Part shown: positions 1-6,326 of the stretch, piece after piece | Layout: each line of letters starts with the position of its first letter | How positions within the stretch are numbered: the first letter of the stretch is position 1 | Assembly: GCA_947589135.1 (NCBI GenBank) | Contig: CANPZT010000067.1 | Location: forward strand, 1 to 7,403 | Reading direction: 5' to 3' | Source of the DNA: an uncultured Clostridia bacterium | Lineage (GTDB): Bacteria; Bacillota; Clostridia; TANB77; CAG-508 | Length of the DNA: 7,403 bases | Position numbers and translations under genes: made by a program | Notes under the pieces: generated by a model | The model's input: only the letters and a program-made list of their open reading frames with translations | Told to the model about the DNA's origin: nothing | Databases searched by the model: none

Positions 1-3
1 AAT

Positions 4-35
4 TTAGCCCTAAAAAACTAAATTTTTAGGGCTAA
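4..35. terminator. Perfect 13-bp hairpin, possible (bidirectional) terminator
   Basis: Two perfect 13-base arms, TTAGCCCTAAAAA (4-16) and its complement (23-35), flank a 6-base loop. The CCC/GGG core with A/T-rich outer and inner arms resembles Firmicute intrinsic terminators. It lies about 115 bases past the addA stop, so it could end the minus-strand operon. The expected minus-strand T-tract would fall outside the window; only ATT is visible. On the plus strand no clean T-tract follows. The hairpin is certain; the terminator role is inferred. Confidence 0.5.
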
Positions 36-74
36 TGTTTAAAAAATTTTGGGACATTTTCAAATTTCATTGAC

Positions 75-118
75 AGAGCTATTTGACATAGAGAAGAGCT
101 ATTTGACATAGAGAAGAG
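75..118. repeat. Tandem duplication of a 20-bp unit downstream of addA
   Basis: Two identical 20-base copies, 75-94 and 95-114, each containing GAGCTATTTGACATAGAGA, are followed by the first four bases of a third (115-118). The TTGACA at 70-75 followed by GAGCT looks like a shortened earlier copy. The block is intergenic, just after the addA stop on the minus strand. No coding or protein-binding role is evident. Replication slippage is the simplest origin. Confidence 0.9.
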
Positions 119-144
119 ACAAATAGGATAATTCCATTTGTCTC
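116..144 (-). terminator. Hairpin right after the addA stop, candidate weak terminator
   Basis: Arms GAGACAAAT (116-124) and ATTTGTCTC (136-144) pair over 9 bp. After a bulged A at 125, GG (126-127) pairs with CC (134-135), closing a 6-base ATAATT loop. The hairpin begins 6 bases after the addA TAA on the minus strand, the usual place for a 3'-end structure. The following bases read TTCTCTATG rather than a run of T, so termination would be inefficient. It may instead protect the mRNA 3' end, with the hairpin at 4-35 acting as a second stop. Confidence 0.45.
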
Positions 145-150
145 AATGTC

Positions 151-3100
151 TTAAATTTCTTTTTCCAAGTAAACAGAGTAGATATAGGTTTTATTTACTT
201 TTCTGTTTAAAGCTTTTTCTAAAGCTTTTTTATATAATTCGAGTTGCTTTTGATATTTTTGTAGTAATTCTTTTTCTTTTCCTTTTTCTACGTAGTCTGT
301 TTTATAATCTACTAATACTAGTTCGTCTTTTTCATTGATATAATACAAATCTATAATTCCTTGTACTAAAATTTTTTCTTCGATTTCTTTTAAATTTTCT
401 GCTTTTTGTATTTCTTGTATATTCTGTGTTTTTCTTATGTTCTCTGTATTTTCTATGTCTTGTTTATATATTTCTTTTACTGGTATGTTAATATAAAATG
501 GTTTTTCTTTTTCTACTTGTTTTGCTTTTTTTAGTTCTTTCCATATAGTTGATTTTGTAAATGCTAATATTTTGTAAGGAGAAATTACTTCCGCTTCTTT
601 TTGTGTTATTATTTGCTCTGCAACTAGCTTATTAATTAATTCTTTTACATCTTCTAATGAATAATCTTTTCTTTCATTTAATTTTTGAAGACACAAATGT
701 ACTAATGTTCCTTTTTGTGCTGATGTTATAACATTTTTCTCATCTTTTCTCAAAAATTGTGGTTTTGATAAGCTAGGCTTTGCTAATTTAGATGTATTGA
801 TTAGAACATCATCTAATGATGGTTCTAAAAAGTTTAAATCAGATTCTATAATTTGTGAATTTCTTTCATTTTCCATTTGTTTAATTTTAGTAACAGAAGA
901 TTTTGTTGGAATAGTTGTAGATAGCTCATAATCATATGACCAATTAAGCACTTTTTCTAAATTTTCTAAATTGTTTTCATCTATAGAATTATTTTCTAAT
1001 ATGTTACTAATATTCACATCTTCTTTATCAAATGATTTGAAAGATTTCATTAATTCCTTTTTTTGATAAACTTGTAAGTCTACCAAATCACCAATATTTT
1101 CTTTTTCATATTGATAAACAAGCATTATCCAATCTAAATATCTCTTGTATTTTTTTACTAAAATTGGATTAATTTTGCTAAATTCACTATGTTCAATATT
1201 TTTATCTATTTCATTGATACTATTAAAAGTTTTTTCGTATCTATTTACTTGTTGGCTAATTTTTTCTAAATCTTGGTCATAATCTTTTGACAATCCTGTA
1301 ATGAAAAGTTTTTCCTTTGCTCTTGTTAATGCAACATATAAAATTCTCATTTCTTCTGATAATGTTTCAACTAATATTTTATTTTTCAATGCAACTTTTG
1401 TTAATGTATTATATTGAACTTGTCTTTCATAATCTATATATTTTACACCAATCCCCATTTCTTGATGTAACAATATATTTTGATTTAAGTCCATTAAATT
1501 AAATTGTTTTCCTGTACTTGATAAAAACACAACTGGAAACTCTAATCCTTTACTTTTATGAATACTCATAATTCTTATAACATTGTCATTTTCACCAATT
1601 AATTTTGCTGCACCTAAATCTCCGCTACTTAATTTTAGTTTTTCTATAAAATTTATAAAATTGTATAATCCTTTAAAATTACTATTTTCATATTGTTTTG
1701 CTCTTTGGAATAACATTTTTAAATTTGCTTGTCTTAAAAGTCCATTTGGCATTAATCCAACATAGTTATAATAACCTGTATCAAGATAAATTTTCCAAAT
1801 TAATTCATCTAATGCTAAATATTCTTGTTCTTTTCTCCATTTATCTAAAAAGCTGAAAAAATTTTGTATCTTTTCTCTTAATTGTGTAGTAACATCCATC
1901 TTTGCTTTTTGCATACAAGTGTAGAAATTATCATATTTATCAGATAAACGTATTTGTACTAATTCGTCATCTGTAAAATTACCTATGTTAGACCTTAATA
2001 CTGTAACAAGTGGTATGTCTTGCATTGGGTTATCAATAATTTTTAATAAACTCATTATTGTTTGGATTTCTATTGAATCTAAATATTCTTGTGAGCTATC
2101 TGAAAATACTGGCATATTTAGATATATAATTTCTTGTTCGTAAATTGGTGCAATATTTGATGTTGACCTTAAAAGTACAACAATATCTTTATATTGTATA
2201 TCTCTATATATATTCTTTTTTACATCCCATACTTTAAATTTACTATCAATTAATTTTTTTATTTGATTTGCAACAAACCTTGCCTCTAATTCAATGTCTT
2301 CTATTCTTTCTGTATCTTCTTTTTCTTCTTCATCATCTTCTAAATCGTCATCAGTTTCTTCTATTGAATATTTTGCTTCCGCTTCATTTATTTCTTCTTT
2401 CAAATCAATAACATGTATCTCTGTTTTTAGGTTTTGTTCTGTTGATGGATAATCCGCTCCTAAATTCAAATATTCTTCTTCGTTATATTCAATATCTCCT
2501 AAAAGATTGCTCATAATGTCTTGAAATATCAAATTTGTAAATTTAAGTACATTTTCTCTACTTCTAAAATTTTTGAATAATTTAATTTTTAGGCTATCAT
2601 TTTCTTTTTTATTTTCAATGGTTTTGTATGTTTCGTATTTATTTAAAAACAGTTCTGGCATAGCTTGTCTAAATTTGTAAATACTTTGTTTTACATCTCC
2701 TACCATAAAAATATTATCTCCATTTGAAACGGAAGTTAAAATATACTCTTGAACTAAATTACTATCTTGATATTCGTCAATTGCTATTTCACTATATTTT
2801 TGTTTGTATTTTTTAGCAACTTCTGTTGGTTTAATTATTCCATTTTCTTCTTTTAATAATATTTTTAAAGCAAAATGTTCAATATCATTAAAATCAACTA
2901 AATTTCTTTCTCTTTTCCTTTTTGAAAATTCTTCTCCAAATTCTAATATTAAATTTTCTAAATCTTTTAAAATAGCATACATATCTTTAATATCTTGCTT
3001 TGCTTCTTTAGAATCACATATTAAAATTTTATCTAATACCTTATTTAGTTTTTTCTTTACATCATCACGAACTGCTTTTGCTTGTTCCTTTATTTCTGAT

Positions 3101-3957
3101 TCTACTTTTTTTCTTGGCCAAGTAATAAATTTAATATTTTCTCTTATTTCATATGCCGTATCCCAATTTTCTAAATTATTTTTTAAATTTTGTAACATGT
3201 CAATATCGTTTCTAATTGTTTGCTGAAATTTATCTAGTTCTGGGTCATATGATAAATTTTTTTCTGTTTCTTGCAATGATGTAATGTCATCAATTAGTTC
3301 TTCTTCTACTTCTTTTAATAAATTTTCTCCCCAAATTGTTTTACTAAAATCATTATCAGATTTTAAGTTAAACATTTCTATTTTTTCATTTAGCCACTTT
3401 TCAGGGAAAGGATTACTTTGTATATATGTATAGATTTTTAATATAATTTCTTTTAAAGGAGTATCATCTCTATAACTTGTATATGTATTAATTAACTTTG
3501 TAAAAATCTCATTTTCTTCTTCATATTTCTTTTCAAAAAGTTCTTCTATTACCTCTTGCTTTAATAATTCAATCTCTGTTGTGTCTCCAATTCTAAAATT
3601 TGGAGATATATTATCTAACTCATAAAAATAATTTCTTACAACTTCTAAACAAAAAGAATCAATAGTACAAATTGAAGCTCTATTTAATAAATTAATTTGT
3701 TTTTGTAAATTTTGATTTTCAGGGTCTTCCTCTAGTTTTTTATAAATAGCATCTAACACCCTTTCTCTCATTTCAGAAGCCGCAGCATTTGTGAAAGTAA
3801 CAACTAATAACTTATCTATATCAACATTTTCATTTATAATTTTATTAATTATTCTTTCTACAAGCACAGCAGTTTTACCACTACCTGCTGCAGCAGCAAC
3901 TAAAATATTTGAATTTTTTTCATAAATTGCTTGTTTTTGCTCCTTTGTCCAATCCAT
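151..3957 (-). CDS. addA: ATP-dependent helicase/nuclease subunit A (AddA)
   Basis: AddA is the motor and one nuclease of AddAB, the Firmicute counterpart of RecBCD. It unwinds and trims DNA ends at double-strand breaks and prepares a 3' tail for RecA. The UvrD-like superfamily 1 helicase motifs appear in order: Q-motif WTKEQKQAI near residue 3, Walker A AAAAGSGKT (21-29), VTFTNAAASEM, Walker B with IDEYQDS (about 393), GDVKQSIYKFRQ (about 420), NFRSRENV (about 463), SIHKSKGLEFPVV (about 797) and LYVALTRAKEK (about 873). A C-terminal PD-(D/E)XK RecB-type nuclease follows: GTLVHL (about 1079), GIIDL and DYKTD (about 1217). Length is 1268 residues, close to the family norm. The start chosen is the ATG at 3957, which begins MDWTKEQ and has AAGGAG 8 bases upstream. 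The open frame runs 25 codons further up, but only through a DNA repeat. Odd points are a strongly acidic insert (about 520-559) and a low-complexity insert in the nuclease region. addB is not adjacent. Helicase and nuclease motifs look intact. Confidence 0.96.
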   Translation of the reverse strand: MDWTKEQKQAIYEKNSNILVAAAAGSGKTAVLVERIINKIINENVDIDKLLVVTFTNAAASEMRERVLDAIYKKLEEDPENQNLQKQINLLNRASICTIDSFCLEVVRNYFYELDNISPNFRIGDTTEIELLKQEVIEELFEKKYEEENEIFTKLINTYTSYRDDTPLKEIILKIYTYIQSNPFPEKWLNEKIEMFNLKSDNDFSKTIWGENLLKEVEEELIDDITSLQETEKNLSYDPELDKFQQTIRNDIDMLQNLKNNLENWDTAYEIRENIKFITWPRKKVESEIKEQAKAVRDDVKKKLNKVLDKILICDSKEAKQDIKDMYAILKDLENLILEFGEEFSKRKRERNLVDFNDIEHFALKILLKEENGIIKPTEVAKKYKQKYSEIAIDEYQDSNLVQEYILTSVSNGDNIFMVGDVKQSIYKFRQAMPELFLNKYETYKTIENKKENDSLKIKLFKNFRSRENVLKFTNLIFQDIMSNLLGDIEYNEEEYLNLGADYPSTEQNLKTEIHVIDLKEEINEAEAKYSIEETDDDLEDDEEEKEDTERIEDIELEARFVANQIKKLIDSKFKVWDVKKNIYRDIQYKDIVVLLRSTSNIAPIYEQEIIYLNMPVFSDSSQEYLDSIEIQTIMSLLKIIDNPMQDIPLVTVLRSNIGNFTDDELVQIRLSDKYDNFYTCMQKAKMDVTTQLREKIQNFFSFLDKWRKEQEYLALDELIWKIYLDTGYYNYVGLMPNGLLRQANLKMLFQRAKQYENSNFKGLYNFINFIEKLKLSSGDLGAAKLIGENDNVIRIMSIHKSKGLEFPVVFLSSTGKQFNLMDLNQNILLHQEMGIGVKYIDYERQVQYNTLTKVALKNKILVETLSEEMRILYVALTRAKEKLFITGLSKDYDQDLEKISQQVNRYEKTFNSINEIDKNIEHSEFSKINPILVKKYKRYLDWIMLVYQYEKENIGDLVDLQVYQKKELMKSFKSFDKEDVNISNILENNSIDENNLENLEKVLNWSYDYELSTTIPTKSSVTKIKQMENERNSQIIESDLNFLEPSLDDVLINTSKLAKPSLSKPQFLRKDEKNVITSAQKGTLVHLCLQKLNERKDYSLEDVKELINKLVAEQIITQKEAEVISPYKILAFTKSTIWKELKKAKQVEKEKPFYINIPVKEIYKQDIENTENIRKTQNIQEIQKAENLKEIEEKILVQGIIDLYYINEKDELVLVDYKTDYVEKGKEKELLQKYQKQLELYKKALEKALNRKVNKTYIYSVYLEKEI

Positions 3958-3965
3958 CACTTTAA

Positions 3966-3971
3966 CTCCTT
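3966..3971 (-). promoter_or_regulatory. Ribosome binding site of addA (decides the start)
   Basis: The minus strand reads AAGGAG here, 8 bases before the ATG at 3957. This is a near-ideal Shine-Dalgarno position. It supports the start at MDWTKEQ rather than the upstream ATG at 4032, which lies inside the G+C-rich repeat and has no such site. Confidence 0.9.
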
Positions 3972-4060
3972 CTTGCCATCTGCCATCGGTTCCGGGTTTA
4001 AATGGCAACCTTTGCCATCGGTTCCGGGTCATCGGTTCCGGGTTTAAATGACAACCTTTG
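3972..4060. repeat. G+C-rich intergenic repeat block in front of addA
   Basis: Two near-identical 30-base copies (3985-4014 and 4031-4060, one mismatch at the GGCAACC/GACAACC position) share ATCGGTTCCGGGTTTAAATG. A truncated third copy (4017-4029, ATCGGTTCCGGGT) lies between them. Degenerate TTGCCATC/TGCCATCGG pieces continue to 3972, beside the addA ribosome binding site. The block is far richer in G+C than its surroundings. It contains a perfect hairpin, ATGGCAA-CCT-TTGCCAT (4002-4018), and several CGGTTCCG near-palindromes. It resembles a small dispersed intergenic repeat that expanded in place. Whether other copies occur in the genome cannot be seen here. Confidence 0.85.
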
Positions 4061-4072
4061 TTTTTATATTTC

Positions 4073-4702
4073 TTACCATTTTATTTGTTCTAAATTTACT
4101 AATTCGTTTTTCCTAAAGGTCATTTTTAATAAGCATGGTGAAGTTATGTCTAACTCTTTTCTTTTATATTCAAGATTTAATCTCTCATTTACCTTACAAT
4201 AACTTAATAAGTAAAATTTAATTGCACCACCATGGCTTACAACTGCTATTCTTTTTCCATTATATTTTTCAAGTATTTCACTAATAAATTCATTCATTCT
4301 TTTATTTGTATCATTTGCACTTTCACCATCACGAGTTTTAAATGTTGGGAAAGCTAACTGTTCGCGAGAAGGATCTCTAGTTGCTTTATCATTCATAAAT
4401 TTTGACAAATCTTCTATATTTCCAAGCTTTCTTTCACATAATCTTTTATCTAAATTGTATTGTAAATTATTTTTATATGATATATATTTTGCAGTAGCTT
4501 TGGCTCTTGTATAATTGCTTGACCAGATAGCATCAAGCTTTTGTAACTCGACGTTTTCACTTAACTTTTGAGATTGTTTTTCACCTTGTACAGATAATAT
4601 TTCTTTTTCATTAATCATTTGAGAATCTTCATTTGTATTTCTAATTCCATTTTCATCAATAGTTTCAGCATGTCTAATTAAATAAATAATAGTATCCATC
4701 AT
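4073..4702 (-). CDS. Histidine phosphatase family protein (phosphoglycerate mutase-like)
   Basis: This is a 209-residue cytoplasmic protein of the histidine phosphatase superfamily, whose members pass a phosphate through a catalytic histidine. Visible signatures are YLIRHAET with the nucleophile His11 and Arg10, SSNYTRAKATA (the usual SSxxxRAxxTA pocket motif), CERKLGNIED supplying the acidic residue, and SHGGAIK with the second histidine at 157. The full catalytic set looks present. Substrate cannot be read from sequence; family members act on 3-phosphoglycerate, alpha-ribazole phosphate, sugar phosphates or nucleotides. The start is set at the ATG at 4702, directly before a second ATG at 4699. 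The frame extends 20 codons upstream, but that part overlaps the preceding gene and has no family similarity. The start overlaps the TGA of the upstream gene (4699-4701), implying translational coupling. addA follows after about 115 bases. Confidence 0.9.
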   Translation of the reverse strand: MMDTIIYLIRHAETIDENGIRNTNEDSQMINEKEILSVQGEKQSQKLSENVELQKLDAIWSSNYTRAKATAKYISYKNNLQYNLDKRLCERKLGNIEDLSKFMNDKATRDPSREQLAFPTFKTRDGESANDTNKRMNEFISEILEKYNGKRIAVVSHGGAIKFYLLSYCKVNERLNLEYKRKELDITSPCLLKMTFRKNELVNLEQIKW

Positions 4703-6132
4703 CTTAAATAATTTCCACCTCTTATTTTTACATCTTTTTCTTTTTGATTTTCGTCTGTCCATATATCAGCTAATGTTATATTTCTCGTTCCATCTTGACT
4801 TTTTCCTAGAGATATTGCTCTTAATTTCACATTTTCCATTTTTATGCCCTTTTCTATTAACTCAAAATATTCTCTTTCCTCTTCTTCTGTTCCTTGTGTA
4901 TTTATACCTTTTAAAACAATATCACTAATTTCTGCATTTCTTATTTTTAATCTTAAATCTTTCATTACTGTTGCAATTATATCGCCTTTATCTTTTCCAG
5001 AAAATTTATTATAAATTCTTTTTGCTTCTTCGAAATCTTTTCTAGATATAAGGTTTTCTACTACTATTCTCACCGCTTGTCCTAAATCTTTACCACATAA
5101 TTCTTGTATTTGATATATTGTCGTTTCTGGATTTACAACATGAAATCTGTCAGATTTTTCTCTTATTGCAGTTCCAATTTGAATTAAAATCTGTCTTTTT
5201 TCTTGTTGCTCTGTCAAACTAAATGTAGTCTTTGGTTTGCTATCCACTCTTTTTTTTGCTTCTTCTTCAATTATTTTCTTTGCTTTTTCAATATCTACTG
5301 TTCCATTTGCTAAATTACTTATTATTTCCAATATACTTTTGGGGATATCATTTTTAATTCTTTCTAATGCTTTGCTTTGTTGAATTTTTGAAATTTTATT
5401 GTTTATCTTACTTTTTACTGAACCTATTAAAATTTCATTTTCTATTTCCATTTCCGTTGTTATTTTTTGTTTTAGAGCCTTCAATTCTTCTAAATCTTCT
5501 GTTTGACTTTGAGCAATATCTATTGCCTCTACTAATTTTCTATCTATAATTCTTTGATATTTATTTATTTTTTTTATAATATTTGATATAGCATTTGATA
5601 AATTATATTTTTTTAAATTTTTAACATCATAAAAAAAACTTGATTTTGTCAATTCTTCAACATCCATTAAAATATTTAATTTTTCTACCTGTTCGATAGT
5701 TAATGGATAATTTTGTATCTTTTTCACTTCTTCTAGTATGTTAGCAACATTTTTTCTTCTTTCATATTTTGAAATATCTCTTATTTCTTCTATACTATTT
5801 TGAATTTTAGTAATACATGAATTTATTATTTCTATTTCTTCTTCTGTTAATTGTTTTTGTTTTACATTATCTACTTTATTACTTTTAAAATATAAATTTT
5901 TATATCGTTCTCTCATTTGTTGCATTTTTTGGTGTGCTTCTTTATTTCTATTACTAACTATTTCACTATAACTATATCTTTTACTTTTTTTTGTACTTTC
6001 TTGTTTATCTATCTTTTGTTTAATTTGTTTTATATCTTCTAGTGGAATATCTAATTCAAAAGATATTAATTCTAAATCAAAACCACTTTGGATCAACTCT
6101 TTTATTTCGTCTACTTCATTATCTTTTATCAT
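4699..6132 (-). CDS. Hypothetical helical protein with possible N-terminal HTH
   Basis: I do not recognise this 477-residue protein. Its first 40 residues, IKELIQSGFDLELISFELDIPLEDIKQI, have the spacing of a helix-turn-helix as in sigma region 4 or small DNA-binding domains (inference). A basic stretch (about 47-85, KKSKRYSYSE onwards) follows. Next comes a long Lys/Glu-rich, predicted helical and partly coiled-coil region (about 88-300). The C-terminal part (about 305-460) looks more globular and holds RFHVVNPETT and ELCGKDLGQAVRIVVENLI. There is no signal peptide or membrane segment, so it is probably cytoplasmic. The start chosen is the ATG at 6132. An ATG at 6141 touches the AAAGGA ribosome binding site with no spacing, whereas 6132 has 9 bases. 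It is the first gene after the promoter at 6217-6245 and overlaps the phosphatase start by four bases. Confidence 0.85.
   Translation of the reverse strand: MIKDNEVDEIKELIQSGFDLELISFELDIPLEDIKQIKQKIDKQESTKKSKRYSYSEIVSNRNKEAHQKMQQMRERYKNLYFKSNKVDNVKQKQLTEEEIEIINSCITKIQNSIEEIRDISKYERRKNVANILEEVKKIQNYPLTIEQVEKLNILMDVEELTKSSFFYDVKNLKKYNLSNAISNIIKKINKYQRIIDRKLVEAIDIAQSQTEDLEELKALKQKITTEMEIENEILIGSVKSKINNKISKIQQSKALERIKNDIPKSILEIISNLANGTVDIEKAKKIIEEEAKKRVDSKPKTTFSLTEQQEKRQILIQIGTAIREKSDRFHVVNPETTIYQIQELCGKDLGQAVRIVVENLISRKDFEEAKRIYNKFSGKDKGDIIATVMKDLRLKIRNAEISDIVLKGINTQGTEEEEREYFELIEKGIKMENVKLRAISLGKSQDGTRNITLADIWTDENQKEKDVKIRGGNYLR
4716..4721 (-). promoter_or_regulatory. Ribosome binding site of the phosphatase gene
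   Basis: The minus strand reads GAGGTG (4716-4721, inside AAGAGGTGG), a good anti-16S match. It lies within the last codons of the upstream gene. The spacing to the ATG at 4702 is 13 bases, longer than usual. This fits partial reliance on ribosomes finishing the upstream gene at the overlapping ATGA. Confidence 0.6.
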
Positions 6133-6141
6133 ACTATCCAT

Positions 6142-6147
6142 TCCTTT
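6142..6147 (-). promoter_or_regulatory. Ribosome binding site deciding the start at 6132
   Basis: The minus strand reads AAAGGA at 6147-6142. The ATG at 6141 follows with no gap, which is too close for initiation. The in-frame ATG at 6132 is 9 bases away, an ideal distance. The protein therefore most likely begins MIKDNEVDE. Confidence 0.75.
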
Positions 6148-6216
6148 ACAATTTATTTATTTTTTTATCGATTGTATTTAAAATTATATCTTTCGTATTC
6201 AATAAGTTTTATTAGA

Positions 6217-6245
6217 ATTATAATATAAATTTATATATTTTTCAA
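6217..6245 (-). promoter_or_regulatory. Sigma-A-type promoter of the helical protein/phosphatase/addA operon
   Basis: On the minus strand TTGAAA (6245-6240) and TATAAT (6222-6217) are separated by exactly 17 bases. The -10 is a perfect consensus and the -35 has five of six matches with the consensus TTGACA. Transcription would start near 6210, leaving a leader of about 78 bases before the ATG at 6132. It sits directly downstream of the preceding gene's terminator. The region is very AT-rich, so chance matches are possible, but spacing and placement are right. Confidence 0.7.
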
Positions 6246-6250
6246 TATTC

Positions 6251-6324
6251 TTGTAACTATTAATTTAGATATACGAAAAACCCCCAGATACATCTGGAGG
6301 CTTTCGTGTAATACCAAGTTACAA
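6251..6324. repeat. Nested inverted repeat surrounding the terminator
   Basis: Outer arms TTGTAACT (6251-6258) and AGTTACAA (6317-6324) are perfect 8-base complements. Inside them, TATACGAAA (6270-6278) pairs with TTTCGTGTA (6302-6310) with one G-T pair. Inside that is the terminator stem (6281-6300). The concentric layout could fold as one long interrupted stem-loop. It lies between the stop of the repeat protein gene and the next promoter. Confidence 0.7.
6276..6300 (-). terminator. Rho-independent terminator of the repeat-protein gene
   Basis: On the minus strand CCTCCAGA (6300-6293) pairs with TCTGGGGG (6288-6281) over 8 bp with one G-T pair and a TGTA loop. Five T (6280-6276) follow directly. 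It starts 26 bases after the TAA at 6327-6329 and ahead of the next promoter, so it cleanly separates two transcription units. Confidence 0.88.
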
Positions 6325-6326
6325 AA

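Noticed and set aside
138..338. Plus-strand hydrophobic 66-codon frame over the addA 3' end
   Set aside because: Its Phe/Leu richness reflects the antisense of Lys/Glu-rich nuclease-domain codons; no ribosome binding site is visible and it would overlap addA almost entirely.
2804..3226. Plus-strand 140-codon frame inside addA
   Set aside because: It is antisense to a fully conserved addA region, has Phe/Ser/Leu composition typical of a shadow of Lys/Glu codons, and shows no initiation signal.
3958..4032. 25-codon N-terminal extension of AddA from the ATG at 4032
   Set aside because: It is translated from the G+C-rich DNA repeat, has no ribosome binding site, and the ATG at 3957 has an ideal AAGGAG and begins at the family's conserved N-terminus.
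4703..4762. 20-codon upstream extension of the phosphatase
   Set aside because: The extension is very basic, lies inside the preceding gene in another frame, and the family fold begins at IIYLIRHAE; the ATG at 4702 couples with the upstream stop.
6183..6188. Alternative -10 (TATAAT on the minus strand) for the operon promoter
   Set aside because: No acceptable -35 lies 16-18 bases upstream, whereas 6217-6245 has a near-consensus pair with a 17-base spacer.
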